The position numbers were made by a program, and so were the translations under genes. A stretch of 64,000 nucleotides of DNA, from positions 51,211,004 to 51,275,003 of the forward strand of contig CM035808.1 of the NCBI GenBank assembly GCA_020466095.1, given 5' to 3'. The DNA comes from Chlorops oryzae (taxonomy: Eukaryota; Arthropoda; Insecta; Diptera; Chloropidae). Below are positions 31,646 through 42,008 of the stretch, piece by piece (the first letter of the stretch is position 1; each line of letters begins with the position of its first letter). Under the pieces are notes generated by a model. The model ran no database searches. It was not told where the DNA came from and saw only the letters and a program-made list of their open reading frames with translations.

Positions 31646-32562
31646 GTGAATAGTAAGAGTAGCTTATACTCGTTGCATCCTTTCATGCATCAAGATAGTT
31701 CAATCCGAATTGAGGGAAGGGTGACCGCTTCTCAAGAATTATCTTTTGACGAAAAGCACCCCATAGTTTTACCCAAGGATGCTCATTTAACGCAGCTCTT
31801 GGTTAACCATATTCATCACGTGACCCTTCATGGAGGCAACCAACTAATGCTGCGAGTTATTCGAATTCAGTTTTGGGGGCCTCAAGCTAAAGCCTCAATC
31901 ATGGTAGTTATCCGTAGTTGCAAAGTGTGTACCATTTTTAAGAAAAGGCAGTTAGCTCAACTCATGGCTGCGCTCGTCGGAGCGTCCAAAGAGCTGCGTC
32001 TTGATTTCCAGAAATGTTTGATGGTTCATCATCAATTTTCCGACCAAGAGGTATCCTGGTCATTCATACCTCCAGGGGCTCCGCACATGTGCGGTCTTTG
32101 GGAAGCTGGTGTAAAGAGTTTTAAGCAGCATTTCTGAAAGTTGACAATCAACGTCAAATATACGTTTGAGGAATTTTCAAGCATTGACGCCAGGGCACTT
32201 CCTTATCGGAGGACCTCTCTTCGCGCTCCCGGAGCCTGTGAGTTTGCAAAATCCACTCTCACTAGTGAATCGTTGGCAACGGATAAAAGCCTTATCCCAA
32301 TTAGTTTGTCGCCGATGGAAAGAAGAATACCTTGAAAGAAGTTCAGAGAAGAACAAAGTTGAAAACACCATCTGAAAACCTTCAGGTCGATGATTTAGTC
32401 GTTATAAGAGAGGCAACGTTTCCCCCAAATGAGTGGCGATTAGGTCGTGTCGGGAAACTCCATCCAGGTCAGGATAAACGGGTTATCGACGCTGATATTC
32501 GTACCGCGCGCGGTGTAAGTACGCGTCCGATAGTCAAATTGGTGATCCTCCCCAATTCGTAA
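31646..32562 (+). pseudogene. BEL/Pao integrase (core deleted) and C-terminus
   Basis: HPIVLPKDAHLTQLLVNHIH, TLHGGNQLMLRVIRIQFW and SCKVCTIFKKR form the zinc-binding N-terminus. At about 31965 the frame jumps to FIPPGAPHMCGLWEAGVKSFK, removing both catalytic Asp residues. The rest, ALTPGHFLIGGPLFALPEP near 32190 and LQVDDLVVIREATFPPNEWRLGRV (32332-32562), is the DUF5641-type tail across two frames. Confidence 0.85.
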
Positions 32563-32599
32563 TCACCCTCTAATAAGTAACGCACTAATAATTAAACTC

Positions 32600-33440
32600 G
32601 TGTTCTTTGGTGTGTTTGGTCCTGTGTTTGTCGCTTTCTTTGCTCTTACGTCTTTCAGACAACTCAACATGTCGACAACCCAGTTGTGGGCCGCAGCAAC
32701 GGATGAGATGGATCCTTTAGAGCCTTTTTTGCTGGAGCTATTAGCCGAGCCTGCTCTTGTGGAGGAAGTCGAGAGGAGTGTACCATCTACCCCATGCGTC
32801 GTGTCCACCGTCTCCGCTACCAGTGTCGGCCACTCTCCCCGTCGGTCCACCGACAGACGTGGTCAGCACTGGCGCTCCGCTCTACAATGCCCCGTATGCC
32901 ATGGCTGCCATACGATATCGCACTGCAGAAAGTGTCGGGAAGCCTCCCTTCAGCAACGTCTTCGTGCGGTCCTGCTAAACGGCTTATTCTCAAACTGCTT
33001 GGCCATATCTCACAAACGGGGAAATTGCACGAGTGAAAAACGCTGCCTAAAATGCCAAGAAGACCACCATACCACGCTCCACGATGATGACGGCAGCACG
33101 CCGCTAAACCTGCGACGCTTCCGCCGCCAACACCCTCCTCGAAGATCCGTGGTGGCTCCCCTTGCGCCAGTCCGTTCATCTCCGCCACTACGCGCGTCAA
33201 CAAGCTCGGTGATCTCGACCATCACCCGGCACGTATCAGTGCTGCCCACCGCGATGGTGAAGGTGCGAGTCGGCAGAGTTAAGTATGAAGCTCGCGCAGT
33301 GCTTAACGCCTGCTCCCCTCATTCTACCATGACATCCGAGCTGGTCAGCAGGTGGCGGCTTCCTACCTTGGACATCGGGGGCACCTCAACTTGCACACTC
33401 GTGTTGCGTGCGGGATTTGATCTCAACGTGGAGGTCGAAA
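32600..33440 (+). pseudogene. Orphan BEL-type gag/protease-like frame
   Basis: An open frame follows the BEL 2 stop by 38 bp, with MSTTQLWAAATDEMDP as a likely internal start at 32669. It carries zinc motifs CPVCHGCHTISHCRKC and CLAISHKRGNC...CLKCQEDHHTTLH, like those of BEL gag, then a Pro/Arg/Ser-rich linker and VKVRVGRVKYEARAVLNACS, a retropepsin-like strand in which the usual D-[ST]-G reads NACS. After VEVETIN at about 33440 the frame runs by chance into an antisense Jockey fragment up to 33541. It is either a second, different gag lineage or a derived relic; its sequence is more GC-rich than the flanks. Confidence 0.65.
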
Positions 33441-33845
33441 CGATTAACTTTAGCTTTGCCCAGATTTGTTTTTTGAAGGCTGAGCTTCCTTTTAATATTA
33501 ACGTAGCGATCCATGCCTGTCTGGATCGCCGACTCGTTTGATTTTGCTTTGTGCGCAGTGTCTGGAGTATTAGTGTTAGTAGCTATTTGGCTATTTTTTG
33601 CGGTGCTTTTACTTGTTGGTGTTGTTGCGCGCTGCCTAAGCCACTGTTCATCGCTTTGTAAGCGTTTATCAATTGACGAATTAGCTTCGTTAATTACTAC
33701 ATAAGCATTCTTAACATTTGGAGTGCCTACAGAGTGACTACGAGTTCGTGTAGAGATTTCGCTTTGCATGCGTACGTTTTTTATATCTAGTTTGAAGCTG
33801 AGCTTCGAAAAGCACCAGCTTCAAAGCTGTAATGGTGAGTGTCTA
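33437..33845 (-). mobile_element. Jockey LINE 5' fragment (head only)
   Basis: The minus strand gives 5' UTR-like sequence, an ATG at 33769 (MQSEISTRTRSHSVGTPNVKNAY), a Thr/Ser/Asn-rich stretch, and AIQTGMDRYVNIKRKLSLQK. This matches the ORF1 N-terminal signature AVQTGMDRYIKIKRKLSPQK in the Jockey at 43.1 kb and a similar one at 62.8 kb. The element breaks at about 33437. Everything downstream, including all of ORF2, is absent. Confidence 0.82.
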
Positions 33846-34393
33846 TACTAGATAGTGGTTTTAGTCGGTCGCTAGTGGGAAAAATACAGGGAAGTATGTG
33901 AAAAATAAATAATAGAATTAAATGACGGAGCCCAAGGCAACAACAAAGCCTAAGGGTTCTTATTTAATTTTGGAAAAATTACTTCTCACCTTTGGATGAT
34001 CACAGCTGCTATCCTCCAACCAAATGATTACTTTTGACTACAAAAAATAATCGGAAGTAATCAAATAAATAGGCCAACTACACTTTTGAATATTATTTTT
34101 GATTTTTTTTTAGGATTCTTTTTTAGAATTTTCGCCCTTAAGCCAAGTGTCGACTATAGATTTATTTACGTAGAGATAGAGAAAAAACTCTCGTGTAGAT
34201 ACGTAGACAAGTGTATACACCCTGTAGAGCGCACTACACAAGCTCTCTACAAACTCTACTTGAGATAATTATTGGATACAAATATCTATAGTGTATACAT
34301 ATTTTCATGTAGGGGATAGAGAGATATATCTGCTCTACACTCTATCAAACATGTTTGATAGTTTTTTTTTAAATCTTAAGTAGAGATAGGAAT

Positions 34394-34624
34394 TTGAAAT
34401 TCAAATCAAACCTACTTCGATTTAAAGCGCTCCCTTTTTGTTCAACACAAATGTGTTTGAATTGCTATTTTGTGGAAAAATGGCACAACCTCAAAAAAAA
34501 AGCTCGAGGAAAATGTGACTCCAAGCTGTGGACAAAAGAAAAAACTTTTCAATTGATTGGTTTATACGCAACGCATAGCGATTTATGGAATACATCTAAT
34601 GAGAGGTTCAACCATTTCAAGTAA
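34394..34624 (+). pseudogene. MADF/Myb-like DNA-binding domain fragment
   Basis: The 76-codon frame contains KLWTKEKTFQLIGLYATHSD plus LWNTSNERFNHF. This fits the start of a MADF domain (LI.LY..H..LW), the Myb/SANT-like DNA-binding partner protein encoded by PIF/Harbinger elements. The frame closes where a DINE-like fragment begins at about 34618, so the domain is cut after its first third. It has no other recognisable domain. Confidence 0.6.
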
Positions 34625-34925
34625 AGAAGTTTACTAAGCCGATTGCACACATACCTTTTCCTCAGCTTAAAATATATTAAAACATAACCCTAACAAAAAT
34701 TCCTATAGTTTTCATTGTTCTAGCTTGGATATCTAGTTATACCTTATCTGTTCCTCGATTTAGCTTCTCAAACTCGAAATTATTATTAAGCACAAAATTT
34801 CGCGAATGGTGGTCATGGTCAAATTTTAACCGTAAGAGGACACTATATCTAGCTGCGAAATACTCAATTCAAAATAGTGAAAATGAAATTTTTGCGAATT
34901 TCGCGAATTTTGGTCATGGTCAAAA
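34618..34925 (-). repeat. DINE-like 3' end with 101-bp satellite copies, nested
   Basis: The block aagccgattgcacacatacc followed by ttttcctcagc is the inverse of the DINE-like 3' end at 15275-15321. It runs into TTTCGCGAATGGTGGTCATG satellite monomers that end in an AAAATA run. Confidence 0.75.
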
Positions 34926-35390
34926 TAAAATAAAATAAAAATGACCATATTTATAGCGATGTCTCAACTTTTTTTTCAGCCAAAGCTAAGCGATCGAGTC
35001 ACGCTCCCAACATTTTCTTTTAGTTCCTAGTTTTTCTTGAGTCAAAAGAACAAGGGCAGCAGAAACTTGCTTTTGGCGACGACTCATTTTAACGGAATGA
35101 ATTTGAAAAATTTTCTTTTAATTTTTGAAAATTTTGAAAATCTCAAAATTTATACCCGAGCTATACGATTATGCTCCACTACACGATTCTATAGTAGAGA
35201 AAAATTATTCTGCAGTGTAAACAGGCTGTAGAGCACATAGTAGAGCTCTACTCTAAATATGTCTACGGCAGCTCTACGTAGAGCTGTGGAATTGTAGAAA
35301 CGGTCTACAATGTATACAACAAACGTAGAGTCTCTACACACTACACTCTACTCTCTACCTCAAAAACTCTATAGTCGACACTTGGCTTTA

Positions 35391-36205
35391 AGCTTAGAGT
35401 CGCAACGGAAATCCGGCCTCTATACCATCTATATCCGGCCGCCGGATACCTCACATTAAACATCGTCCGAATTTGGAAACCATTTCGTAATTTCATTTGC
35501 ATTAGAATAGATTACAAACTTGCGGTCAGTAATGTTTGAAAGTATGAGAGCGTTTAGCAGATGATTCCGTTTTGCATGTTGTCATTGAAAACGGTTTTAA
35601 TATTTTTGATATTTCTATATATTTATTTTTAAACAATTTTTGGGAATTAACACTGAGCAAGTTTGCAAGAAATTGAAGTGGCAAAACTTAACAAACCGCT
35701 GATTCTATTACTTTGGGAAATTCTTTTGAAGAGTCATTCATTTAATGTTGGATTTATGATCCCACATCTAAGAAGTCTTTTTGCGGAACTGCATGGGAAA
35801 GACTATAGCTGAAGAGCTAGTGAAACCTCAGACTAACCACTGTTGCGAGTTAAGGCAAAACTAAGAGACATATATAATCTTCAGTGGAGTCTTAGGGTCA
35901 AAGTGGTCAGGGAAATTAATTTTGGACCTTATGGGACCAAGTTTTTGTTTTTGGAAGATTTCGAAAAAAAAGTCTTAGGAAATTTTAGGCTTGAGAGACA
36001 TTCAGGGAAATATTCCTGTACAAATCTGGGAATAGTGCGACTAACGGTACTCCTGTAAGGTGCAAAATTTGTACACTGGGTGATGACTTTTAAGGTTTTT
36101 TTCAAAAAAAAAAAAAAAAAAATTCCTGTGTTATAGTACGATTAACTTTTATTAAAGATTTCATAAAACACTAATTTTAAGGTTATTTGAAGCTCTGTAA
36201 TTAGC
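35391..36205. other. Unassigned AT-rich stretch
   Basis: A CCGGCCGCCGG-type palindrome occurs at 35436-35450 and an A-run at 36104-36121. No protein homology was recognised in the short frames (for example 35843-36058). Confidence 0.5.
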
Positions 36206-36640
36206 AGAGTCGCTCCCGTAGGGGTCAAATGTAAGACCAACTCCCATTTTTTTTAACCCCAACAATTTCCCCGAACAAACCTGCACCGTATCTCCTCTTC
36301 TTAAGGGGGCTCCCATGCAAAATTAAATTTTTCATGAATTTTCCCTCGACTGTCCTAACTATCCCCAGAGTACCCCTAGGGGTCAAATGTATGAACAACT
36401 CCCAATACTTTTGCAATTCCAAAAATTTTTGCGAACATACTTAACCCCTATCTTCAATATTTAAGGTGATCCCCATACAAATTTTAAATTTTTAAACTAA
36501 TTTTTATGAATTATGAAGACAAAATCCGCGAATAATTTCATAATTACCACTGAGTCGCTCGTAGAGGGGTGAAATATCAGACCATTCCGCATTAGTTTTC
36601 CCCCAACATTTTTCTCGAGCAAAACAACAATAACAGGACA
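36206..36640 (+). repeat. Divergent tandem repeat, about 165-185 bp period
   Basis: The block agagtcgctcccgtaggggt with caaatgtaagaccaactccc at 36206 recurs in diverged form at 36368 (agagtacccctaggggtcaa, atgaacaactccc) and 36551 (gagtcgctcgtagaggggtg, atcagaccattcc). Each is followed by a TTAAATTTTT region. Confidence 0.7.
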
Positions 36641-36999
36641 ATAGAAACTCAGTTATATATATTTTAATTTCCCATCCATAAGTTCATTATTTAATTTTTT
36701 TTTTTATTTCAGTTTTTTTTCAAATTTTCTTTTAAGCATGGAAATGCATACAAAATCTTAAATAGGGACTTAAATCATTCATGATAACGTCATTAGTCAA
36801 AATGAATCTCAGTGGGAGATTCTCACAACACTGGTTGCTTCTGCCAATGTTGATTGGAAATTCATCTATTTTCCAATGTGTTTTCAAGCATTTCAGGGCT
36901 CTTGATCAGGCATTTAGAGCTTCAGATAGTTCATGAAAATCTTCAGCTCGGAAATTTTGACTGCGGAAATTTTGAAAACGTTAGTGTTTTCCCGACGCC

Positions 37000-37524
37000 A
37001 TTTGTTTCAAAATATATCGATGATTTTCGCCGTTTTTTTGGTCTTCGTGAGAATCCTTCTCATTAAAGCCCAATATTTTTCGATTGGACGAAGTTCGGGG
37101 CAATTCGGAGGATTGGCTTCTCTTGGTACCACAGTTACATTATTGGCTTTGTACCAATCCATCGTTCTCTGGGCGTAATGTGATGTTGCTAGGTCATGCC
37201 AAAATAGTACTGAACCTTGGTGCTGACGTATAAAAGGCAGCAAACGCCGGTCCAAACACTCTCTGATTTGAATTTAGGTGTTGATTGTGCGATCCGTCAC
37301 AAATTCCTTACTTCGAAGGCCACATTTGCAAATGGCCTGCCACACCATGTATATCTTTGGAAATTTGTGTATAAAGGGATAAGCTGTCTGTATTGTTTTA
37401 TGGTCCTACCGACAGTTTTTTCGCACACGCCAACTTCCTTAGCAATCTTTTTGTACGTGGTGTTTGGATTTTCCAGGTGTTTGTAAATAATTTCTTTCCG
37501 CTTTTCTTCTTGTTGAGACGACAT
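37000..37524 (-). pseudogene. Tc1/mariner-like transposase relic
   Basis: The N-terminal frame 37297-37524 starts MSSQQEEKRKEIIYKHLENP and contains a helix-turn-helix (TTYKKIAKEVGVCEKTVGRT). The C-terminal frame 37007-37255 contains VLFWHDLATSHYA, at the place of the second catalytic Asp, and NPPNCPELRPIEKYWALMR, with the final acidic residue of the triad in the PELRPIEKYW box. The middle third of the protein, with the first catalytic Asp, is deleted and the two parts are in different frames. TIRs were not identified. Confidence 0.8.
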
Positions 37525-38137
37525 ATTTTCAGTAGCTCTTTTATTTTACGGATTTTTTTTTTTATCTGCAATATTTATATTTTATTTAGGTACCAAATAT
37601 GTTGCTATAGAGTTAACATAGAGTTTTATAAATAGCCTAAAAACAAAAGGACAGTTATTTCTGGGCCAGTCCTTATTTCTAAAACAGTCCTTATGTTGAT
37701 AATGTTGTTGGTTTTGCTAAATATCTTTTACCATATAAATACGTCTTTTTATTTTACAAACGAAAATCGTTGTTTTGTAATGTTTTGGTTCAAATCACAG
37801 TAGAGATATTTGCGGCTTTATATGTTTGAATCGTACCATTTTTTTCTTAAAAAAGAAATATTTTTGTTCGACTTTTTAAAAAATTTTCAGACTTTTCCAG
37901 TAGTCGAGTTTTCGGGTGTTCGAGATTTCGCGAGTCGACTATATGTTCGAACAATAGAACTGATAAAAGCACGCTTAATTAAAGTGTTTGTTTGTATCAT
38001 TTCTTGGAATTTCAGTACAAGGTGCCTACAGAGCTTGTTGTGTGTTTCCGTAGTAGTAATCACCTTTAAGCTTCAATAACAGTATGGTTCACATATTTAG
38101 GCAAAATGTAGTGATTTTTGAGAAGTCTTAAAATACC
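37525..38137. other. Unassigned AT-rich stretch
   Basis: A cagtccttat motif is repeated near 37668 and 37685. The hydrophobic short frames here have no recognised domain. Confidence 0.45.
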
Positions 38138-38262
38138 CAGAATCTGTCGAGATAGACCATACAATATTTATGTATATAGAAATGATCAGCTTCACCAGGA
38201 GATTCGAATTATCCATGTCCGCCCGGTCTGTCTGTATGTTTGTCTGTCTGCCTATACAGTTT
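38138..38262 (+). repeat. DINE/INE-1-like core fragment
   Basis: It contains gagatagaccatacaatatt, tagaaatgatcagcttcacc and a TCTGTCTGTATGTTTGTCTG tract. This is the same module order as the core of the 13.5 kb element. Confidence 0.55.
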
Positions 38263-38268
38263 TCTTAT

Positions 38269-38560
38269 CGATGAAAAGAGAAAGAGTAAGGGTGATGGAG
38301 AGAGGGAAAGGGAGTTGGAGTTGGAGAGAGAGGGAATAGGAGTTGGAGTTGGAGAGAGAGGGGGCGAGAAAGTCGGAGCGAGTTGGAGTTGGGGTTAGAG
38401 GGGAGTGAGAAAGTGATAGGGAGATGGCGAGAGAGTGAGAGAGAGGAGAGAGAAAGTGAGAGGGTGATGAAGAGAGAGGGACGGAGAGGAAGAGATAGAA
38501 GGCGAGAGAGGGTGAGAAGGTGCGATGGAGATAAAGGGAGAGGGTGAGGGAGTGTCTGCT
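38269..38560 (+). repeat. Polypurine tract with GGAGTTGGAGTTGGAGAGAG units
   Basis: About 290 nt are nearly pure purine on the plus strand, with decayed units of GGAGTTGGAGTT and GAGAGAGGG. The 149-codon minus-strand Ser/Leu/Pro-rich frame over it is a by-product. Confidence 0.85.
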
Positions 38561-39282
38561 TGTGCCTCATAAAAATGGATCCGAAAAATTGGAATAAGCG
38601 CGAACGATTAATTGTGTTTTTTTTAAAGAAACCAGTTGAAAAATATTTTTTAAGGAAAAAACAAAAATTTGTATTTATGCACTTCAATTTGACAGTTAAT
38701 AACATATTACTCATTCTAGTGTTGCAGTTTTATTGTCAACTCTAAAGCACACGCATCTAAGCGAAAGGAAGCTCAAAAAATGATTCAATGGGCACTGGAA
38801 AACACTCTTTGTCGGACTGAGAAAATATCGAAAATTGAAAAGAATGGAAAATTAATTGCTGCGTTGGAGAACGCACTCGGCGGGTTAGAATGACTTCCGT
38901 ATGAATTGCAGTGCATGTTAGAGACATAAGCAAAATAATAGAGAATTTATTTTTCAGCTCATATCTTATATTGAACTGTTTCAAGATTATTAATAAAAAC
39001 CTTGGCTCATAAATTTAATTCGTCCTTTATATTACTTGAATTGTTAAACTTTTTCAAATAATACTTAACGTTTGTTTTTTTTTTATTGAAGTTTGTTCGG
39101 TTACGTTATTTTTTAAACCTTCACCGATGCTCTCGCATTGGAAAATTTCTCAAGATACTGTAACGATCTTTCTTATCCGAGACGTAGCTCAGTCAATCCA
39201 GGGTTCCTTACAAGACATGAAACTGTGTACCCGTGTGAAAAAAGTTGTAGGCAATTCAAATGTTCACAAATGTTAAAAATTC
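38561..39282. other. Unassigned stretch
   Basis: Short frames only. A GTAGCTCAGT...GGTTC resemblance to tRNA at 39182-39212 is too short to be one. Confidence 0.5.
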
Positions 39283-39285
39283 TAA

Positions 39286-39676
39286 GGCCCGTTTTCTGAA
39301 TGTCCGTTAAAGTCTAGATTTACTAACCGGCAGTAAAACTAATCGAATGATTAAAAGTGTCGGTTAAGCAATTTCGTCTTCTCAATGTCTAAATGATTTG
39401 TACTGGTTAATAAGTTAGAAGTTATCAAGGAATTCACAAAACATCTGTTTCTAAATGTCAAAACTACTGAGAATTTTGAATTTCTAATAAACGAATGCTA
39501 AATGTTCTATAACAAAGCTACTAGATCTAAACACCAGTTGTTTCTTACAATAAAATTTAATCGGAAAATGAGCGTCGGTTAAGGTTTGTGCCTTCATCGT
39601 TTTTTGAGAAAACGAAACTTGATTTTTTTTAAATAACTGCCGGTTACGGTTAAACCGGATTTTCAGAAAACGGGCC
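39286..39676. mobile_element. PIF/Harbinger-type MITE (391 bp)
   Basis: The TIRs GGCCCGTTTTCTGAA and TTCAGAAAACGGGCC are flanked by TAA (39283-39285 and 39677-39679). Inside, several CCGGTTA motifs lie near both ends. It is non-coding. Confidence 0.83.
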
Positions 39677-39681
39677 TAATA

Positions 39682-40970
39682 ACAGGTTGGCTGATAAGTC
39701 CCCGGTCTGACACATAGATGGCGTCGCTAGTATTAAATGCATATTATTTTTATATAGTGGCAACCTTCAAATGATTCGTGTCAAAATTTGACGTCTGTAA
39801 GTCAATTAGTTTGTGAGATAGAGCGTCTTTTGTGAAGCAACTTTTGTTATTGTGAAAAAAATGGAAAAAAAGGAATTTCGTGTTTTGATAAAATACTGTT
39901 TTCTGTAGGGAAAAAATACAGTGGAAGCAAAAACTTGGCTTGATAATGAGTTTCCGGACTCTGCCCCAGGAAAATCAACAATAATTGATTGGTATGCAAA
40001 ATTCAAGCGTGGTCAAATGAGCACGGAGGACGGTGAACGCAGTGGACGCCCGAAAGAGGTGGTTACCGACGAAAACATCAAAAAAATTCACAAAATGATT
40101 TTGAATGACCGTAAAATGAAGTTGATCGAGATAGCAGAGGCCTTAAAGATAAAAGGAACGTGTTGGTCATATCATTCATCAATATTTGGATATGAAAAAG
40201 CTCTATGCAAAATGGGTGCCGCGCGAGCTCACATTTGACCAAAAACAACAACGTGTTGATGATTCTGAGCGGTGTTTGCAGCTGTTAACTCGCAATACAC
40301 CCGAGTTTGCGTCGATATGTGACAATGGATGAAACATGGCTCTATCGCTACACTCCTGAGTTCAATCGACAGTCGGATGAGTGGACAGCGATCGGTGAAC
40401 CGTCTCCGAAGCGTGGAAAGACTCAAAAGTCCGCTGACAAAGTAATGGCCTCTGTTTTTTGGGATGGGCATGGAATAATTTTTATCGATTTTCTTGAGAA
40501 GGGAAAAACCATCAACAGTGACTATTATATGTCGTTATTGGAGCGTTTGAAGGTCGAAATCGCGGCAAAACGGCCCCATATGAAGAAGAAAAAAGTGTTG
40601 TTCCACCAAGACAACGCACCGTGCCACAAGTCATTGAGAACGATGGCAAAAATTCATGAATTAGGCTTCGAATTGCTTCCCCACCCACCGTATTCTCCAG
40701 ATCTGGCCCCCAGCGACTTGTTCTTGTTCTCAGACCTCAAAAGGTTGCTCGCAGGAAAAAAATTTGGCTGCAATGAAGAGGTGATCGCCGAAACTGAGGC
40801 CTATTTTGAGGCAAAACCGAAGGAGTACTACCAAAATGGTATCAAAAAATTTGAAGGTCGTTATAATCGTTGTATCGCTCTTGAAGGGAACTATGTTGAA
40901 TAATAAAAACGAATTTTGACAAGAAAATGTGTTTTTCTTTGTTAGACCGGGGACTTATCAGCCAACCTGT
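39682..40970 (+). mobile_element. Himar1-like mariner, structurally complete (1,289 bp)
   Basis: Perfect 27-bp TIRs starting ACAGGTTGGCTGATAAG lie at both ends, flanked by TA (39680-39681 and 40971-40972). Length and TIRs match the irritans-subfamily element Himar1. The transposase is broken. The left TA abuts the Harbinger MITE, and the right flank is the Gypsy 1 LTR. Confidence 0.95.
39861..40903 (+). pseudogene. Himar1-like DD34D transposase, nonsense and frameshifts
   Basis: It starts at the ATG at 39861 and ends at the usual C-terminus (EGNYVE, TAA at 40901). Total length is within a few bases of the family's 348 codons. Codon 16 is TAG (after KYCFL). A small deletion after EALKI near 40150 shifts the frame, and another shift lies near 40305. 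All three catalytic Asp motifs survive in the last frame: VTMDETWLYRY, FHQDNAPCHKS and YSPDLAPSDLFLF. It would act by cut-and-paste at TA sites if intact. Confidence 0.94.
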
Positions 40971-40972
40971 TA

Positions 40973-41249
40973 TATTGTAGTGAAATTGTATTGTATTGAT
41001 ATGTACGTAGTTATATTAACAGGTAGTATAAACACCCCCTTTAACCACTGGTGTAGTAGGACCTTAAGCTAACATAAGTGCGAACAGAATAAGGTAACAG
41101 CTGATGATGTCAAATGGAGTTTGTCAAAAGATCCACTTCCGGTCTCTTGGATTTCTACTACGAAAACAAAAACACGTCGAAAAATAAATCGCTCCGCATC
41201 TTCATTTTTAATGACCGCATTTTGATTTCATTCCGCTTCTCACTAAAAT
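40973..41249 (+). repeat. Gypsy 1 5' LTR, start missing
   Basis: It aligns with the 3' LTR from attgtagtga to ttctcactaaaat. The first ~20 bases of the LTR are replaced by the Himar1-like element. The downstream sequence ccctcagaagtggg is the likely primer-binding site position. Confidence 0.85.
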
Positions 41250-41325
41250 CCCTCAGAAGTGGGATACCGGTCACCCTAAAGGTTTTAAATTCGCGATTAA
41301 AATCAGTAAGTTTTATCTTGTTACC

Positions 41326-42008
41326 ATGCAAGAAGCGAGCGACGAAAAGTTTCAATTCGTCAACTCGAAACGGGGAGGAAAGCTTGACGCGCTCCCAATG
41401 AGTGTGTCGGATACTGTGCTGTCACCAGGCACCTCCAATTTTTACGACGCCACCGACGCTTCCACCGCAGTGATTACCGCCGTCTCCGCCGCCCCTATCG
41501 TCGCCATTACCAGCACTGCCGCCGCCGACGCCGTTGCCAATTACAATGCTACATCCTTTGTCGATACCGCCGATGCCGAAAAAAATCCACTTGAAGCCAT
41601 CGAAGAAACCACCGCTACTGACGCAGTCAACACCGCCCACTCATCCAATGCTACTGCTTTCAATTGTGCGGCTCCTGAGGTAAACTATTCAACAGCTCCT
41701 CCACACGGACAAGCAGAGCTTTCGAATTTGCATTTGCAGGTTGAAATGTTGAAAAGAAAATTGGAGCTTCATCAACTTGAGGAGGCAGTGCGGGTGCTCC
41801 AAGAAAAAAAATGTGACTTCCGTGCGCTCGAAGCAATAATAGAACCCGTTTAGCGGCGACCAGGCCACTAATGTACGAAAATGAATCGCCGAAATGGAAG
41901 AAATATTCCACATGGAAAACGCCAGCGAGCAAGATCGATTCTTCAGCCTACGACGATTGCTGTCAGGAACTGCCAAAATTTTTGCCGGGACTATCATGGC
42001 TCGTACTT
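41326..42008 (+). pseudogene. Gypsy 1 gag, N-terminal part
   Basis: The 175-codon frame from ATG 41326 is Ala/Thr-rich, then predicted coiled coil (LQVEMLKRKLELHQLEEAVR). It ends at TAG 41851 through a one-base shift. The next frame has WIAEMEEIF-like sequence (with TGA in place of the Trp), DRFFSLRRLLSGTAKIF, and reaches the insertion at 42008. Gag picks up again in frame at 48644. Confidence 0.8.

Larger units (their letters stand above)
27013..32562 (+). mobile_element. BEL/Pao LTR retrotransposon 2 (internal region, decayed)
   Basis: From left to right: a gag piece before the hAT insertion (27013-27056), gag and protease (28492-29429), a pol spacer (29426-29824), reverse transcriptase (29861-30673), RNase H (30680-31500), zinc-binding integrase N-terminus with a deleted core (31646-32137), and a DUF5641-type C-terminus to the stop at 32560. 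There are frameshifts or stops between almost every segment. No LTRs are visible on either side. Confidence 0.9.
34141..35387 (+). mobile_element. PIF/Harbinger-like element with MADF frame (1,247 bp)
   Basis: The termini AGCCAAGTGTCGACTATAGA and its inverse at 35368-35387 are flanked by TTA (34138-34140 and 35388-35390), a TWA duplication as in PIF/Harbinger. Both subterminal regions are crowded with GTAGAG/CTCTAC repeats in both orientations. A MADF-like frame lies inside, and a DINE-like fragment is inserted at about 34618. No DDE transposase is present. Superfamily assignment rests on the duplication and on the MADF domain. Confidence 0.75.

Noticed and set aside
32600..33541. Envelope gene of BEL 2
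   Set aside because: No signal peptide, furin-like site or membrane anchor; zinc motifs point to gag instead.
37217..38079. Phe-rich hydrophobic plus-strand frames as membrane proteins
   Set aside because: The first is antisense to a transposase relic; the others are T-rich low complexity with no signal or family match.
38265..38714. 149-codon Ser/Leu/Pro-rich minus-strand protein
   Set aside because: It is the complement of a polypurine repeat; no real coding signature.
39178..39215. tRNA-like words GTAGCTCAGT and GGTTCC
   Set aside because: The distance between the A-box-like and B-box-like words is far too short for a tRNA, and no acceptor stem pairs.
41422..41640. Gly-rich 72-codon frame on the minus strand
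   Set aside because: Antisense shadow of the Ala/Thr-rich Gypsy gag.
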